A DNA stretch of 22,726 bases from Bordetella parapertussis (GTDB taxonomy: Bacteria; Pseudomonadota; Gammaproteobacteria; Burkholderiales; Burkholderiaceae_C). Each line of letters starts with the position of its first letter. Position 1 is the stretch's first letter. Location of the stretch: positions 1 through 22,726 of the forward strand of contig CAMATW010000039.1 of assembly GCA_945861305.1 (NCBI GenBank), written 5' to 3'. This document shows positions 6,198-15,658 of the stretch, piece after piece. The notes beneath the pieces are model-generated. The model was not told where the DNA came from and did not search any database. It worked only from the letters and a program-made list of their open reading frames with translations. Position numbers and translations under genes: made by a program.

Positions 6198-7174
6198 AAG
6201 TTGATATTTTGTTGCTTGATAATTTTGTGCCAAATAGCGGTTTCTGATCGCAGCAAATCTGCATATTGTGCAGGTGTATTGGCCACTGGTTCGATGCCAA
6301 AATCAATCAACTTTTGACGAACTGGCGGGTGGTTGATGGCCTCGGCCAGCTGCTTTTGCAGAGTGCTCACAACATCGGGGGGCGTGCCAGCAGGTGCCAC
6401 GATACCCACCAAAGCGGCTGCCTTCACATTTTTAAAACCAAGCTCGGCAAAAGTAGGCACATCAGGCAATTGCGCTAGGCGCACAGGATTCGCAACAGCC
6501 AGAGCGCGTACCTTGCCGCTTTTGATGAAACCTGCACCAGCTGCCAAGTCCACCATCATGGCGGGTATTTGTCCACCAGCCAAATCGGTGAGCGCAGGTG
6601 CAGCCCCTCTGTAGGGAATATGAACCATGAACAAGCCTGCATGAACTTTCAAGAGCTCCATCGCCAAGTGGTGAGGACTACCCGCGCCGGCAGAACCAAA
6701 ATTGACGCTGCCTGGTTTGGCCTTGGCTTTGCGTATGAAGTCCTTGGCGTCTTTGGCGTCAGAGGAGGGGCCAACCACCAAAATCATAGGAAACTTGCCC
6801 ATCAGCGTGACGGGCACAAGGTCTTTTTCAGGGTTGTAGGAGAGCTTGGCATACAACGCTGGATTGAAAACCATGGTGCCGTTGTCTGCTGAAAGAATGG
6901 TGTGTCCGTCTGCAGGTGAATGCGCAACATCCGCGGCAGCAATGGCAGTATTGGCACCTGGTTTGTTGTCAATCAGAATCGACTGCTTGAGTTGAACTGA
7001 AAGTTGCTGACTGATGGTGCGAGCCAAGAAATCTGACCCCCCACCTGCGGGGTAAGGCACAACCCAACGGATATTTTTGGAAGGATAGCTTGCAGATTGG
7101 GCCAAGCTCGCTAAGGGCATGGTGCAAATAACGCCAAGGGCCCACATAAACACCCAGCTTGTTCTGTTAAACAT
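6191..7174 (-). CDS. Bug/TctC-family periplasmic solute receptor
   Basis: A 327-aa protein with a signal peptide (residues 1 to about 25, ending LASLA before QSASYPSK) and the Bug-family fold. Landmarks are VPYPAGGGSDFLAR (39-52), DNKPGA (69-74), and later GSAGAGSPHHLAMELL and VHIPYRGAAPALTDLAGGQI. Bug proteins are the solute-binding components of tripartite tricarboxylate transporters; Burkholderiales carry many orphan copies that bind carboxylates or aromatic acids. No TctA/TctB membrane genes are nearby. It is divergent from the P450 fusion gene with 100 bp between starts, so its ligand may relate to that enzyme's substrate (inference). AAGGA precedes the ATG. Confidence 0.9.
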   Translation of the reverse strand: MFNRTSWVFMWALGVICTMPLASLAQSASYPSKNIRWVVPYPAGGGSDFLARTISQQLSVQLKQSILIDNKPGANTAIAAADVAHSPADGHTILSADNGTMVFNPALYAKLSYNPEKDLVPVTLMGKFPMILVVGPSSDAKDAKDFIRKAKAKPGSVNFGSAGAGSPHHLAMELLKVHAGLFMVHIPYRGAAPALTDLAGGQIPAMMVDLAAGAGFIKSGKVRALAVANPVRLAQLPDVPTFAELGFKNVKAAALVGIVAPAGTPPDVVSTLQKQLAEAINHPPVRQKLIDFGIEPVANTPAQYADLLRSETAIWHKIIKQQNINLD

Positions 7175-7214
7175 CTGTATTCCTTTTTGTGGAAATAAAA
7201 AACAAGAATTACGT

Positions 7215-7245
7215 TCTATAGTTGCAATTCATTTTAGGGTGTCAA
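7215..7245 (-). promoter_or_regulatory. possible promoter for the Bug receptor gene
   Basis: On the minus strand, a perfect TTGACA (7240-7245) is followed after 19 bp by TATAGA (7215-7220). The spacer is longer than the optimal 17 bp. It lies about 40 bp upstream of the receptor's ATG, within the region shared with the divergent P450 gene. Confidence 0.3.
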
Positions 7246-7274
7246 CCACTCTTGGTTCAAGAAAGGCAAAAACC

Positions 7275-9560
7275 ATGAAAGCCCCACCCAGCGCTTGTCC
7301 TGTCAGCCATGAAGCACAGGCTTTCAACCCGTTTGAGGAAGCCTATTTGCAAGACCCGCCTGAGTACCTGCGCTGGGCCAGAGAGAAGGAGCCGGTTTTC
7401 TTTAGCCCTGAACTGGGTTATTGGGTGGTTACTCGCTACGACGATATCAAAGCCATCTTCCGAGACCATGCCAGTTTCAGTCCAGCCAATGCGTTAGAAA
7501 AAATCACACCACCCAGCCCTGCGGTGTTGGAAGTCTTGGCCTCGTACAACTACGCCATGGGCAGAACCTTGGTCAATGAAGACGAGCCTGCGCACATGGC
7601 AAGACGTCGTTTGTTGCTAGAACCCTTCACGCCTGAAGCTTTGAAACACCATGAACCTATGGTGAGAAAACTCTGCAGAAGCTATGTGGATCGATTTATC
7701 AATGATGGTAAAGCCGATTTGGTAGAGCAAATGCTGTGGGAGGTCACGCTCACCATCGCCTTGCATTTTTTAGGCGTTGACGAGGAGGACATGCCACTGC
7801 TGCGCCAATACTCCATCGCACATACGGTCAACACTTGGGGGCGCCCTGATGAAAAAGAGCAACTCAAGGTAGCCCATGCAGTAGGCAATTTTTGGCAGCT
7901 GGCAGGAAAAATCTTGCAGAAGATGCGCCAAGACCCATCGGGACCAGGATGGATGAAATTTGGCATCCGAATGCAAGCAAAGCATCCCGATGTGGTCACC
8001 GATTCCTATTTGCACTCCATGATGATGGCAGGCATTGTGGCTGCCCATGAAACCACCGCCAATGCCACAGCCAACGCAATGCGACTGCTGCTAGAGCATC
8101 CCACCGCTTGGGCTGAGTTGGCTGAAGACCCGCAACTGATACCCAATGCCATCGAGGAGTGTTTGCGCTTTTCAGGCTCCATTATTTCTTGGCGACGCGT
8201 GGCTTTGTCTGGGGTGAATGTTGGTGGGATGTCGTTGCCAGCAGGTAGCAAATTTCTCATGGTTATGACTTCGGGCAACCATGATGAGTTGCATTTTAAA
8301 GATGCCGACCTGCTTGACATCCACCGCACGAACGCCAGCGACCATTTGTCTTTTGGTTATGGGGCACACCAGTGCATGGGCAAAAACTTGGCCCGTATGG
8401 AGTTGCAAATATTCATCGAAGAATTAACGCGACGCTTACCGCATATGCGCTTGCAAGCGCAAAGTTTCAGCTACCTCTCCAATATGTCTTTTCGCGGCCC
8501 AGAACACTTATGGATTGAATGGGAGCCCGCACACAACCCCGAACGCCATGACCTCAGCCTTTTAGACAAGGTGCATGCGGTTCGCATTGGGGAATCGACT
8601 CGCAAACTGTCCTCGCTGTCTGCACGTGTACACGCCATCCACCACGAAACAGAAAACATTGTGTGTATGCAACTCAAGCCCTTGGAGGGCAAAACATTTC
8701 CAGTATGGACAGCGGGGGCACATATCGATGTGGTGTGTGGCGCCACGGGCTTAGTACGGCAGTATTCTCTGTGTGGAGACCCAAGTCACCCCGGTGAATT
8801 CACCTTGGCAGTTTTAAATGAGCCCAACAGCCGAGGCGGTTCTCAATGGGTACACCATTCCATTAGCACAGGGGATGTGCTGCAGGTTCGAGGGCCTAGA
8901 AACCATTTCTCCTTTGATGAAACTGCAGGCCAGGTGGTTTTTGTTGCAGCGGGCATTGGCATCACCCCATTGATGCCGATGGCACTCAAGGCCAAACAGT
9001 TGGGCATCGACTATGCGCTTCATTACAGCGGAAAGTCCCGCAAAAGTATGGCGTTTGTAGACAGCTTATTGTCAATACATGGAAATCGGCTTGTACTGCA
9101 CATCAGCGATGAAGGTAGTCGAGCAGATTACGAACTGGTCTTGAGAGACTACAGCACTGAAGTACAAATCTATGCATGTGGACCACAAGGTTTATTGGCT
9201 GGACTGGAAACCCTATGTGCTGTTTTACCTAACGTCATTTTGAAGGTGGAGCATTTCCAAAGCTCAGCGAACAGCTTAGACCCGCTTCATGAACATGCGT
9301 TTGAAATAGAACTCAAAGACTCTGGCTTGGTGGTGCAGGTACCGCCTGACCGAACCGTCATGGAAGCACTGCGCTCGGTCAATATCGACGTTCAAAGCGA
9401 TTGCGGTGAGGGCCTGTGTGGCTCGTGCGAAGTGCGGGTTTTGTCAGGCAAGGTAGACCACCGCGATAAAGTCTTGACTGCAACTGAGCGTCAGTCGCAT
9501 TCAAAAATGATGGTGTGCTGCTCAAGAGCTCAAGGCAACCGACTTGTGCTTGAGCTCTGA
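7275..9560 (+). CDS. self-sufficient cytochrome P450 fused to FMN/2Fe-2S reductase (class VII, CYP116B-like)
   Basis: A 761-aa fusion. Residues 1 to about 420 are a P450: I-helix AGIVAAHETTAN (252-263), ExxR at 295-298, and heme loop FGYGAHQCMG with Cys367 as the iron ligand. Residues about 440-660 are a phthalate-dioxygenase-reductase-type flavin domain: RQYSL (495-499) for FMN and AAGIGITPL (558-566) for NADH/NADPH. Residues about 675-761 are a plant-type ferredoxin with Cys710, Cys715, Cys718 and Cys748 (C-x4-C-x2-C-x29-C). This order and length match class VII P450s such as P450RhF, which pass electrons from NAD(P)H to heme in one chain and hydroxylate small aromatic or alicyclic substrates. 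The substrate is unknown. The ATG at 7275 is preferred: AAAGG lies about 8 nt upstream and the next residues fit a P450 start. The frame stays open upstream to 7119, overlapping the receptor gene. Confidence 0.93.
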   Translation: MKAPPSACPVSHEAQAFNPFEEAYLQDPPEYLRWAREKEPVFFSPELGYWVVTRYDDIKAIFRDHASFSPANALEKITPPSPAVLEVLASYNYAMGRTLVNEDEPAHMARRRLLLEPFTPEALKHHEPMVRKLCRSYVDRFINDGKADLVEQMLWEVTLTIALHFLGVDEEDMPLLRQYSIAHTVNTWGRPDEKEQLKVAHAVGNFWQLAGKILQKMRQDPSGPGWMKFGIRMQAKHPDVVTDSYLHSMMMAGIVAAHETTANATANAMRLLLEHPTAWAELAEDPQLIPNAIEECLRFSGSIISWRRVALSGVNVGGMSLPAGSKFLMVMTSGNHDELHFKDADLLDIHRTNASDHLSFGYGAHQCMGKNLARMELQIFIEELTRRLPHMRLQAQSFSYLSNMSFRGPEHLWIEWEPAHNPERHDLSLLDKVHAVRIGESTRKLSSLSARVHAIHHETENIVCMQLKPLEGKTFPVWTAGAHIDVVCGATGLVRQYSLCGDPSHPGEFTLAVLNEPNSRGGSQWVHHSISTGDVLQVRGPRNHFSFDETAGQVVFVAAGIGITPLMPMALKAKQLGIDYALHYSGKSRKSMAFVDSLLSIHGNRLVLHISDEGSRADYELVLRDYSTEVQIYACGPQGLLAGLETLCAVLPNVILKVEHFQSSANSLDPLHEHAFEIELKDSGLVVQVPPDRTVMEALRSVNIDVQSDCGEGLCGSCEVRVLSGKVDHRDKVLTATERQSHSKMMVCCSRAQGNRLVLEL

Positions 9561-9574
9561 ACCTTCTTAAGGTT
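9560..9574. terminator. short hairpin at the P450/cytochrome convergent junction
   Basis: AACCTT (9560-9565) and AAGGTT (9569-9574) form a perfect 6-bp stem with a CTT loop. It covers the last base of the P450 stop codon and the stop of the cytochrome gene. The stem is short and the T-tract weak, so termination activity is uncertain. Confidence 0.3.
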
Positions 9575-9929
9575 TGAGCAACAATATCAATTGCGCCATG
9601 CTTTTGGCATCTGCGTCAGACACCTGAGGTTGTGGTGGCATGTAGTCCTCACCCCACACACCTGTGCCGCCGGCTTTGATCTTGACGGCCAATTTACTCT
9701 CCGCAGTGCTGTCGCCTTGGTATTTTTCAGCTACCTCATAAAACTGCGGGCCGTATTTGCGTTTATCAATCTGATGGCAGGCGACGCAGTTGTTGGTTTG
9801 CATGAGTTTTTTCAGCTGTTCGTTTTCCGCATAAACAGGTTTGGCACAAAACAACAAGCCGGCAAACACAGACATGCCAAGAAAACGCAGAAGAAAAGAA
9901 GGATGAAGACAAATGGATAAGTTGTTCAT
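9567..9929 (-). CDS. small periplasmic class I cytochrome c
   Basis: A 120-aa protein from the ATG at 9929 (a GTG two codons upstream is also in frame). A signal peptide covers about residues 1-34 (hydrophobic FLGMSVFAGLLFC, then KPVYA). Mature protein: CVACH heme-attachment site (48-52), KRKYGPQFYEVAEKY, then YMPPQP with Met97 as the likely distal heme ligand. This is the c551/c5-like monoheme fold of about 85 residues, a soluble periplasmic electron carrier. The upstream gene on the same strand is a periplasmic PQQ-type dehydrogenase that needs an electron acceptor; a terminator separates them, so they are probably transcribed separately. The link between them is inferred from proximity. 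Confidence 0.88.
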   Translation of the reverse strand: MNNLSICLHPSFLLRFLGMSVFAGLLFCAKPVYAENEQLKKLMQTNNCVACHQIDKRKYGPQFYEVAEKYQGDSTAESKLAVKIKAGGTGVWGEDYMPPQPQVSDADAKSMAQLILLLKP

Positions 9930-10000
9930 GATCACAATTAAAAAAAACCCTGTGCTGACAAGTCAAACAACAAGGACACACGAGAAGAGATGGTTAAATG

Positions 10001-10029
10001 AAAAACGCGCTGCACGAATGCAGCGCGTT
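10001..10029 (-). terminator. rho-independent terminator of the PQQ dehydrogenase gene
   Basis: On the minus strand AACGCGCTGC and GCAGCGCGTT form a perfect 10-bp GC-rich stem (10004-10013 with 10020-10029) with a 6-nt loop. The stem runs straight into a T-rich end (10001-10005 read as T). It begins 23 bp past the dehydrogenase stop codon. This is the clearest terminator in the window. Confidence 0.85.
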
Positions 10030-10052
10030 CAAGTGGCATTAAGCCAATGACA

Positions 10053-11327
10053 TTACTGAGGTGTTACCTTGAAGATGGCGTTACGGGTCTCATCGCCCAC
10101 ATACAAGGTGCCGTCAGGACCTGAGTGCAGGTGACGCACACGGCCTGCGTAGTCAGGGTATGACAATTCAATCTTCTTGGCAGACGAACCGTCTTTGCTC
10201 ACGTCAAGAATGTCGATACGGTTGCCAACGGGGGTGCCGTGGATACCAATACCTGCATAGCCAACGGCCAAGCGGCCTTCCCATTCTTTCCACTGCTTGC
10301 CAACCAGCCATGCGCTACCGCACATGCCTTGTGACAAGCCACCGTTATTGAACGCTGGCTTCAGGGCATTAGGGTAGGCTTTTAAGTCGGTCATGGACAT
10401 GAATGCAGCACGCTCTGCTGGTGGCAATGCACCCATTTGGTTGGGAGAGTAACCACAGTAGCCATCTGGACATGCAGGACGACCGTTTACTTCGCCACGG
10501 GGATCCCAGCCGCCATTGCCGCCATTGACGAGCTTGGTGACTTCATCGCTGTGCCAAGGTCCATTTTCCGAAATGTAAACATCGTTACCACGGAAAGTAA
10601 TGCCTTGAGGATTGCGGTGGCCGTAGGTGAAGATACGCTGGTCAAAACCTGCGGGTGGCTTGTTGCCTGCAGCACCTTTGCCATCACGGTCAACACGCAA
10701 CACTTTGCCAATCAGCTTCGTGCCGTCTTGTGGGCCGGGGCCGAAGTGGTTGTCGCCAATCGTCACATACAAGAAGCCATCAGGACCGAAACCCAAAGCG
10801 CCACCGTTGTGCGCGCCAGGGCCGCCAAACGGGTGGTTAGATTTCTTGGGCTTGTAACCCATGTCGTTAATGATTTCAGTGACGTCGGACACGCTCATCA
10901 TGTCGGCGCTGACTTTCATGCGCATCAAAATGTTGGCATAGCCACCAAACGCACGGTTGTCACCTTTGGAGGTGGAGCGCAAATAGACGTAGCGATTTTT
11001 TTCAAACTCAGGGTCAACTGCGACACCTAAGACACCGGCTTGACCGTCACAAAACAGGTCATTTTTGACAGCTGAAAAGCCAGTTGAACCGCCGATACCC
11101 AACAATTTGTTGATGCTTCCTGAAGGGGTGCGAACCGACAATCCAGCGCATTTTTCGGTGAAGAAAAAGGTGCCGTCTTTCATTGCAGCCATGCCCCATG
11201 GGTCTTTGGCTTCGACAAATTGGTCTACCTTGACACTGACTGCCAACGCAGACTGTGCGCTAATAAGTGCCGATGCAGCAACGCCTGCTGCGATCATTCC
11301 TGATTTCATTTGTGTTGAAAATTTCAT
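10053..11327 (-). CDS. PQQ-dependent sugar dehydrogenase (Gdh-B/aldose dehydrogenase family)
   Basis: A 424-aa exported protein. A signal peptide covers residues 1-29 (MKFSTQMKSG, then a hydrophobic core ending SALA). The mature protein is the six-bladed beta-propeller of soluble quinoprotein glucose/sorbosone dehydrogenases: GVLGVAVDPEFEKNRYVYL (98-116); GPGAHNGGALGFGPDGFLYV (169-188), with His173 as the likely catalytic base; TYGHRNPQGI (234-243); and VRHLHSGPDGTLYVGDE (397-413). Family members oxidise aldoses in the periplasm and pass electrons to quinones or cytochrome c; the substrate here is unknown. The sequence carries five cysteines (60, 93, 286, 291, 336), possibly disulfide-bonded. 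The start at 11327 is chosen because it gives a proper signal peptide with GGAG seven to ten bases upstream; the frame is open for 26 codons further upstream. A terminator follows. Confidence 0.9.
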   Translation of the reverse strand: MKFSTQMKSGMIAAGVAASALISAQSALAVSVKVDQFVEAKDPWGMAAMKDGTFFFTEKCAGLSVRTPSGSINKLLGIGGSTGFSAVKNDLFCDGQAGVLGVAVDPEFEKNRYVYLRSTSKGDNRAFGGYANILMRMKVSADMMSVSDVTEIINDMGYKPKKSNHPFGGPGAHNGGALGFGPDGFLYVTIGDNHFGPGPQDGTKLIGKVLRVDRDGKGAAGNKPPAGFDQRIFTYGHRNPQGITFRGNDVYISENGPWHSDEVTKLVNGGNGGWDPRGEVNGRPACPDGYCGYSPNQMGALPPAERAAFMSMTDLKAYPNALKPAFNNGGLSQGMCGSAWLVGKQWKEWEGRLAVGYAGIGIHGTPVGNRIDILDVSKDGSSAKKIELSYPDYAGRVRHLHSGPDGTLYVGDETRNAIFKVTPQ

Positions 11328-11411
11328 TCTTACTCCATGTTGTGCAAAGCTAACTCTCAAAAAACTAAGAGCGACTGAGGGTTTGTTCAAACTCATGAAC
11401 TCCAATTCACT

Positions 11412-11440
11412 TGAATAATCAATAAAAAATTGATTGTCAA
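11412..11440 (-). promoter_or_regulatory. promoter with embedded inverted repeat upstream of the PQQ dehydrogenase
   Basis: On the minus strand, a perfect TTGACA (11435-11440) is followed by 17 bp and TATTCA (11412-11417, a weak -10). A perfect inverted repeat, AATCAAT-N5-ATTGATT (11417-11435), fills the spacer and touches both boxes. That is where a repressor would block RNA polymerase. It lies 85-113 bp upstream of the chosen start codon. Confidence 0.45.
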
Positions 11441-11519
11441 AAATTGGATTTCAGATGAATTTTTAACTTTGTGATTTAAATGGCTACCTAGTAAAACTAC
11501 CTATAGATTTAATGTTGTG

Positions 11520-11543
11520 AAAAATTCCCTAAAGAGCATTTTT
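11520..11543 (-). terminator. possible terminator downstream of the response regulator gene
   Basis: On the minus strand AAAAATGCTC and GGGAATTTTT can pair around a TTTA loop with one mismatch and one G-T pair, ending in five T bases. It starts 27 bp past the regulator's stop. The stem is mostly A-T, so it is weak. Confidence 0.3.
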
Positions 11544-11569
11544 TATATTGGCGAATGTTTCATTAACCA

Positions 11570-12214
11570 CTAGACGACAAAGTTAGGTTCAATGATTTTG
11601 TGGCGTTGCGCTAAGTGAACCAAACCAGCCAAAGTATCAACTTTGAGTTTGTCGCGGATCTTGGTTTGACGGTTATAAACAGTCTTTTCATTCAAATTCA
11701 TTACATTTGCACAGTAGCTGATTGTCTTGCCTTGCGCAAGCAATCGGAACAACTCTAGCTCTCGCAAAGTAAGGGAATCGATTCGCACAAATTCTTCATC
11801 TGCTTCTCTTGGGTTTGGCGATGAGTGAGAGTCTGCATCAACAAATTCTTCGCCAACATAAGCGGCATGGATGGAAAGTAGCAGTTTTTCGGGTGCAACA
11901 TTCTTAGATACAAACGCTTTAGCACCTGCTTGCAAGGCTTTTTGCCGGATGGTGTAAGAGTCGTTCATGGTGCAGATCAGTACTTTTGCATTGGGGTCGC
12001 GCATCAGTAGTTTCTGCAACAAACTCAAACCACTGACACCGGGCATGGATAAATCCAATACCGTGACATCTGGGTGATAGACCACAAATGCCATGTATGC
12101 TGACTCAGCGTCACTCGCCTCGGCTGCTACTTCAATGTTTGAATCGGATTCGAGTAAACGTTTGTAGCCTGCTCGTACGACGGGATGGTCATCAACCAAT
12201 AAAACTCTGATCAT
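11570..12214 (-). CDS. NarL/FixJ-type (LuxR) response regulator
   Basis: A 214-aa two-component response regulator. The receiver domain (1 to about 120) has Asp8-Asp9 (VDDHPVVRAG), phosphoacceptor Asp54 in VLDLSMPG, and Lys104 (FVSKN). A LuxR-type helix-turn-helix (about 146-206) follows: LTLRELELFRLLAQGKTISY, then NEKTVYNRQTKIRDKL. Phosphorylation normally lets the output domain dimerise on DNA. No kinase gene is adjacent; the two hybrid kinases beyond guaB-guaA are candidates, supported by an 11-bp motif shared by both promoter regions. The start at 12214 (MIRVLLVDDHP) is the usual family start; the frame is open 24 codons further. The last turn of the helix-turn-helix is unusual in reading NRQTKIRDKL rather than the common HR/NIxxKL. 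Confidence 0.92.
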   Translation of the reverse strand: MIRVLLVDDHPVVRAGYKRLLESDSNIEVAAEASDAESAYMAFVVYHPDVTVLDLSMPGVSGLSLLQKLLMRDPNAKVLICTMNDSYTIRQKALQAGAKAFVSKNVAPEKLLLSIHAAYVGEEFVDADSHSSPNPREADEEFVRIDSLTLRELELFRLLAQGKTISYCANVMNLNEKTVYNRQTKIRDKLKVDTLAGLVHLAQRHKIIEPNFVV

Positions 12215-12289
12215 TGATAAATTGGATACTTGTTTAAGAACCTCGAAACACATCGAGCTGGTAAGCGTGTATTTTGAAGTAAGCACGCA

Positions 12290-12305
12290 TATGGGAAATA
12301 TTCCC
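12290..12305 (-). promoter_or_regulatory. TATTTCCCATA motif upstream of the response regulator
   Basis: Read on the minus strand, TATTTCCCATA ends 75 nt before the regulator's ATG. It overlaps a short inverted repeat GGGAA-ATA-TTCCC (12293-12305). The same 11 bases occur in the same orientation 67 nt before the first hybrid kinase gene. A shared regulator-binding site is the simplest reading. Confidence 0.4.
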
Positions 12306-12346
12306 GCTATATAAAGGTGGGGAATCTTTAAGGCTTATTTAAATAG

Positions 12347-12366
12347 GGGAATATCACCCTATTCCC
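12347..12366 (-). terminator. possible hairpin terminator of guaA
   Basis: GGGAATA (12360-12366 on the minus strand) pairs with TATTCCC (12347-12353) around a 6-nt loop, overlapping the guaA stop codon. The following sequence is AT-rich (CTATTTAAAT) but not a T-run. It may instead be part of the cluster of GGGAAT-like sites upstream of the response regulator. Confidence 0.3.
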
Positions 12367-14008
12367 ACTCAATAGTCGCTGGCGGCTTGGAACTCACATC
12401 AAGCACAACCCTGTTGATACCGCGTACCTCATTGATGATGCGAGCCGATACTTTCTTTAGCAAGGCATAGGGCAACTCCGCCCAATCTGCGGTCATGAAA
12501 TCGCTGGTGAGCACAGCACGCAAAGCCACCACGTAGTCATAGGTGCGACCGTCCCCCATAACCCCCACGCTTTTCACGGGCAAAAATACCACAAACGCTT
12601 GGCTGGTGGCTTCGTACCAATTGCGCGGCGCTTGGGTACCGCCAAAGGCCACAGAAGATGGGTCGCCTTCAAACGGCGTGTTTCGTAATTCTTCGATGAA
12701 GATCGCGTCTGCTCTGCGCAGCAAGTCGGCGTATTCTTTTTTGACCTCACCCAAGATGCGAACACCCAAGCCAGGACCCGGGAAGGGATGCCTGTACACC
12801 ATGTCGTGCGGCAAACCCAGCGCAACGCCAAGTTCTCGCACTTCGTCCTTGAACAAATCGCGCAAAGGCTCCAGCAGTTTCAAGCCCAATTGCTCGGGCA
12901 ATCCACCCACGTTGTGGTGGCTTTTGATGGTGACCGCTTTTTTGCTTTTAGCGCCGCCGCTTTCAATCACATCAGGGTAAATCGTGCCTTGCGCTAAAAA
13001 GGTGGCACCTTTGTGACCGCCAGTACCTGCTTTGAGTTTGGCAGCTTCCTGTTTGAACACCGTCACAAATTCTGCACCAATGATTTTGCGTTTGACCTCG
13101 GGGTCAGACACACCTGAGAGTTTGCCCAAAAATAAATCACTGGCATCGACACGTATCACTTTGGCGTGCAGCTTGCCCGCAAACATTTCCATCACCGCGT
13201 CACCCTCGTGCAGACGCAACAGACCGTGGTCGACAAACACACAAGTGAGTTGGTCTCCAATGGCGCGGTGTATCAGTGCAGCAGCAACGGACGAATCTAC
13301 ACCGCCTGACAAACCTAGGATCACCTCTTCATTACCTACTTGCTCACGAATACGCGCAACCGCTTCTTCGACATAATTACCCATCACCCATTCGGGTGAG
13401 GCTTGGCAAATATCCAAAACAAAGCGGTTGAGCATCGCCCTACCTTGCAAGGTGTGGGTCACTTCAGGGTGGAATTGAACCCCGTAAAAATGCCGCGCCT
13501 CATCGGCAAAACCTGCAATAGGACAACTGTCGGTGCTGGCCATCAACTTAAAGCCTGAGGGCAACTCGGTCACCTTGTCACCGTGACTCATCCATACTTT
13601 TAGCATGCCATGACCTTCAGGCGTGGTGAAGTCGGCAATGTCTTTGAGCAAAGCTGTGTGGCCTCGGGCACGAACTTCGGCGTAACCAAACTCGCGGGTG
13701 TTCCCCGCGTCAACCTTGCCACCGAGTTGCTGCGCCATGGTTTGCATGCCATAGCAAATGCCCAACACAGGGATGCCCAATTTAAACACCGCATCAGGTG
13801 CCCGGTCTTCCACTTCGTACACACTGGCGTGGCTGCCGGAGAGGATGATGCCTTTGAGCTTGACGTCTTTGGCGAATTCACTCACCCAGTCGTCGTTGAC
13901 ATCACAGGGATGCACTTCGCAATAAACATGGGCTTCGCGTACGCGGCGAGCAATCAACTGAGTAACCTGCGAGCCAAAATCTAATATCAAAATAGTGTCG
14001 TGGGACAT
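12359..14008 (-). CDS. guaA: GMP synthase (glutamine-hydrolysing)
   Basis: A 549-aa cytoplasmic enzyme converting XMP to GMP with glutamine and ATP, the last step of guanine nucleotide synthesis. The N-terminal class I glutamine amidotransferase (about 5-200) has nucleophile Cys85 in GICYGMQ and His180/Glu182 in VQFHPEV. The ATP-pyrophosphatase P-loop SGGVDSS is at 234-240, followed by the dimerisation domain ending in the conserved [11 protein letters not shown]. Length is normal. The oxyanion region reads [10 protein letters not shown] rather than the common LSGGP form, a variant I believe occurs in betaproteobacteria. It follows guaB by 30 bp on the same strand, forming the usual guaBA operon. 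Confidence 0.97.
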   Translation of the reverse strand: MSHDTILILDFGSQVTQLIARRVREAHVYCEVHPCDVNDDWVSEFAKDVKLKGIILSGSHASVYEVEDRAPDAVFKLGIPVLGICYGMQTMAQQLGGKVDAGNTREFGYAEVRARGHTALLKDIADFTTPEGHGMLKVWMSHGDKVTELPSGFKLMASTDSCPIAGFADEARHFYGVQFHPEVTHTLQGRAMLNRFVLDICQASPEWVMGNYVEEAVARIREQVGNEEVILGLSGGVDSSVAAALIHRAIGDQLTCVFVDHGLLRLHEGDAVMEMFAGKLHAKVIRVDASDLFLGKLSGVSDPEVKRKIIGAEFVTVFKQEAAKLKAGTGGHKGATFLAQGTIYPDVIESGGAKSKKAVTIKSHHNVGGLPEQLGLKLLEPLRDLFKDEVRELGVALGLPHDMVYRHPFPGPGLGVRILGEVKKEYADLLRRADAIFIEELRNTPFEGDPSSVAFGGTQAPRNWYEATSQAFVVFLPVKSVGVMGDGRTYDYVVALRAVLTSDFMTADWAELPYALLKKVSARIINEVRGINRVVLDVSSKPPATIEWE

Positions 14009-14038
14009 AGCATTAGCCAGATGAAGGCTTAAAAAAAT

Positions 14039-15529
<1,491 letters not shown>

Positions 15530-15577
15530 TCATACTGGCACAGCATACTTGGCCTCCTGACGTTACAACACCACGAA

Positions 15578-15594
15578 ACCTATTTCCCATAGGT
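15578..15594 (+). promoter_or_regulatory. TATTTCCCATA motif in a 6-bp inverted repeat between guaB and the first hybrid kinase
   Basis: ACCTAT-TTCCC-ATAGGT (15578-15594) is a perfect 6-bp inverted repeat. It contains TATTTCCCATA (15581-15591), identical to the sequence upstream of the response regulator. A weaker copy, TTTTCCCATTT, occurs about 102 bp downstream, just before the alternative kinase start at 15695. It could also act on guaB, which diverges from here. Confidence 0.4.
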
Positions 15595-15658
15595 GCAATT
15601 TCTAGTGTGACTTATTATCAAGAAAGTAAGTTCACCCACTTTCCCTGCTTATATCTTT

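Noticed and set aside
7119..7274. N-terminal extension of the P450 fusion
   Set aside because: It overlaps the divergent receptor gene's signal-peptide region and lacks a ribosome binding site; the ATG at 7275 has AAAGG and fits P450 starts.
10437..11030. Long (197-codon) open frame antisense to the PQQ dehydrogenase
   Set aside because: The opposite strand encodes conserved propeller motifs; the long frame is a by-product of its codon usage.
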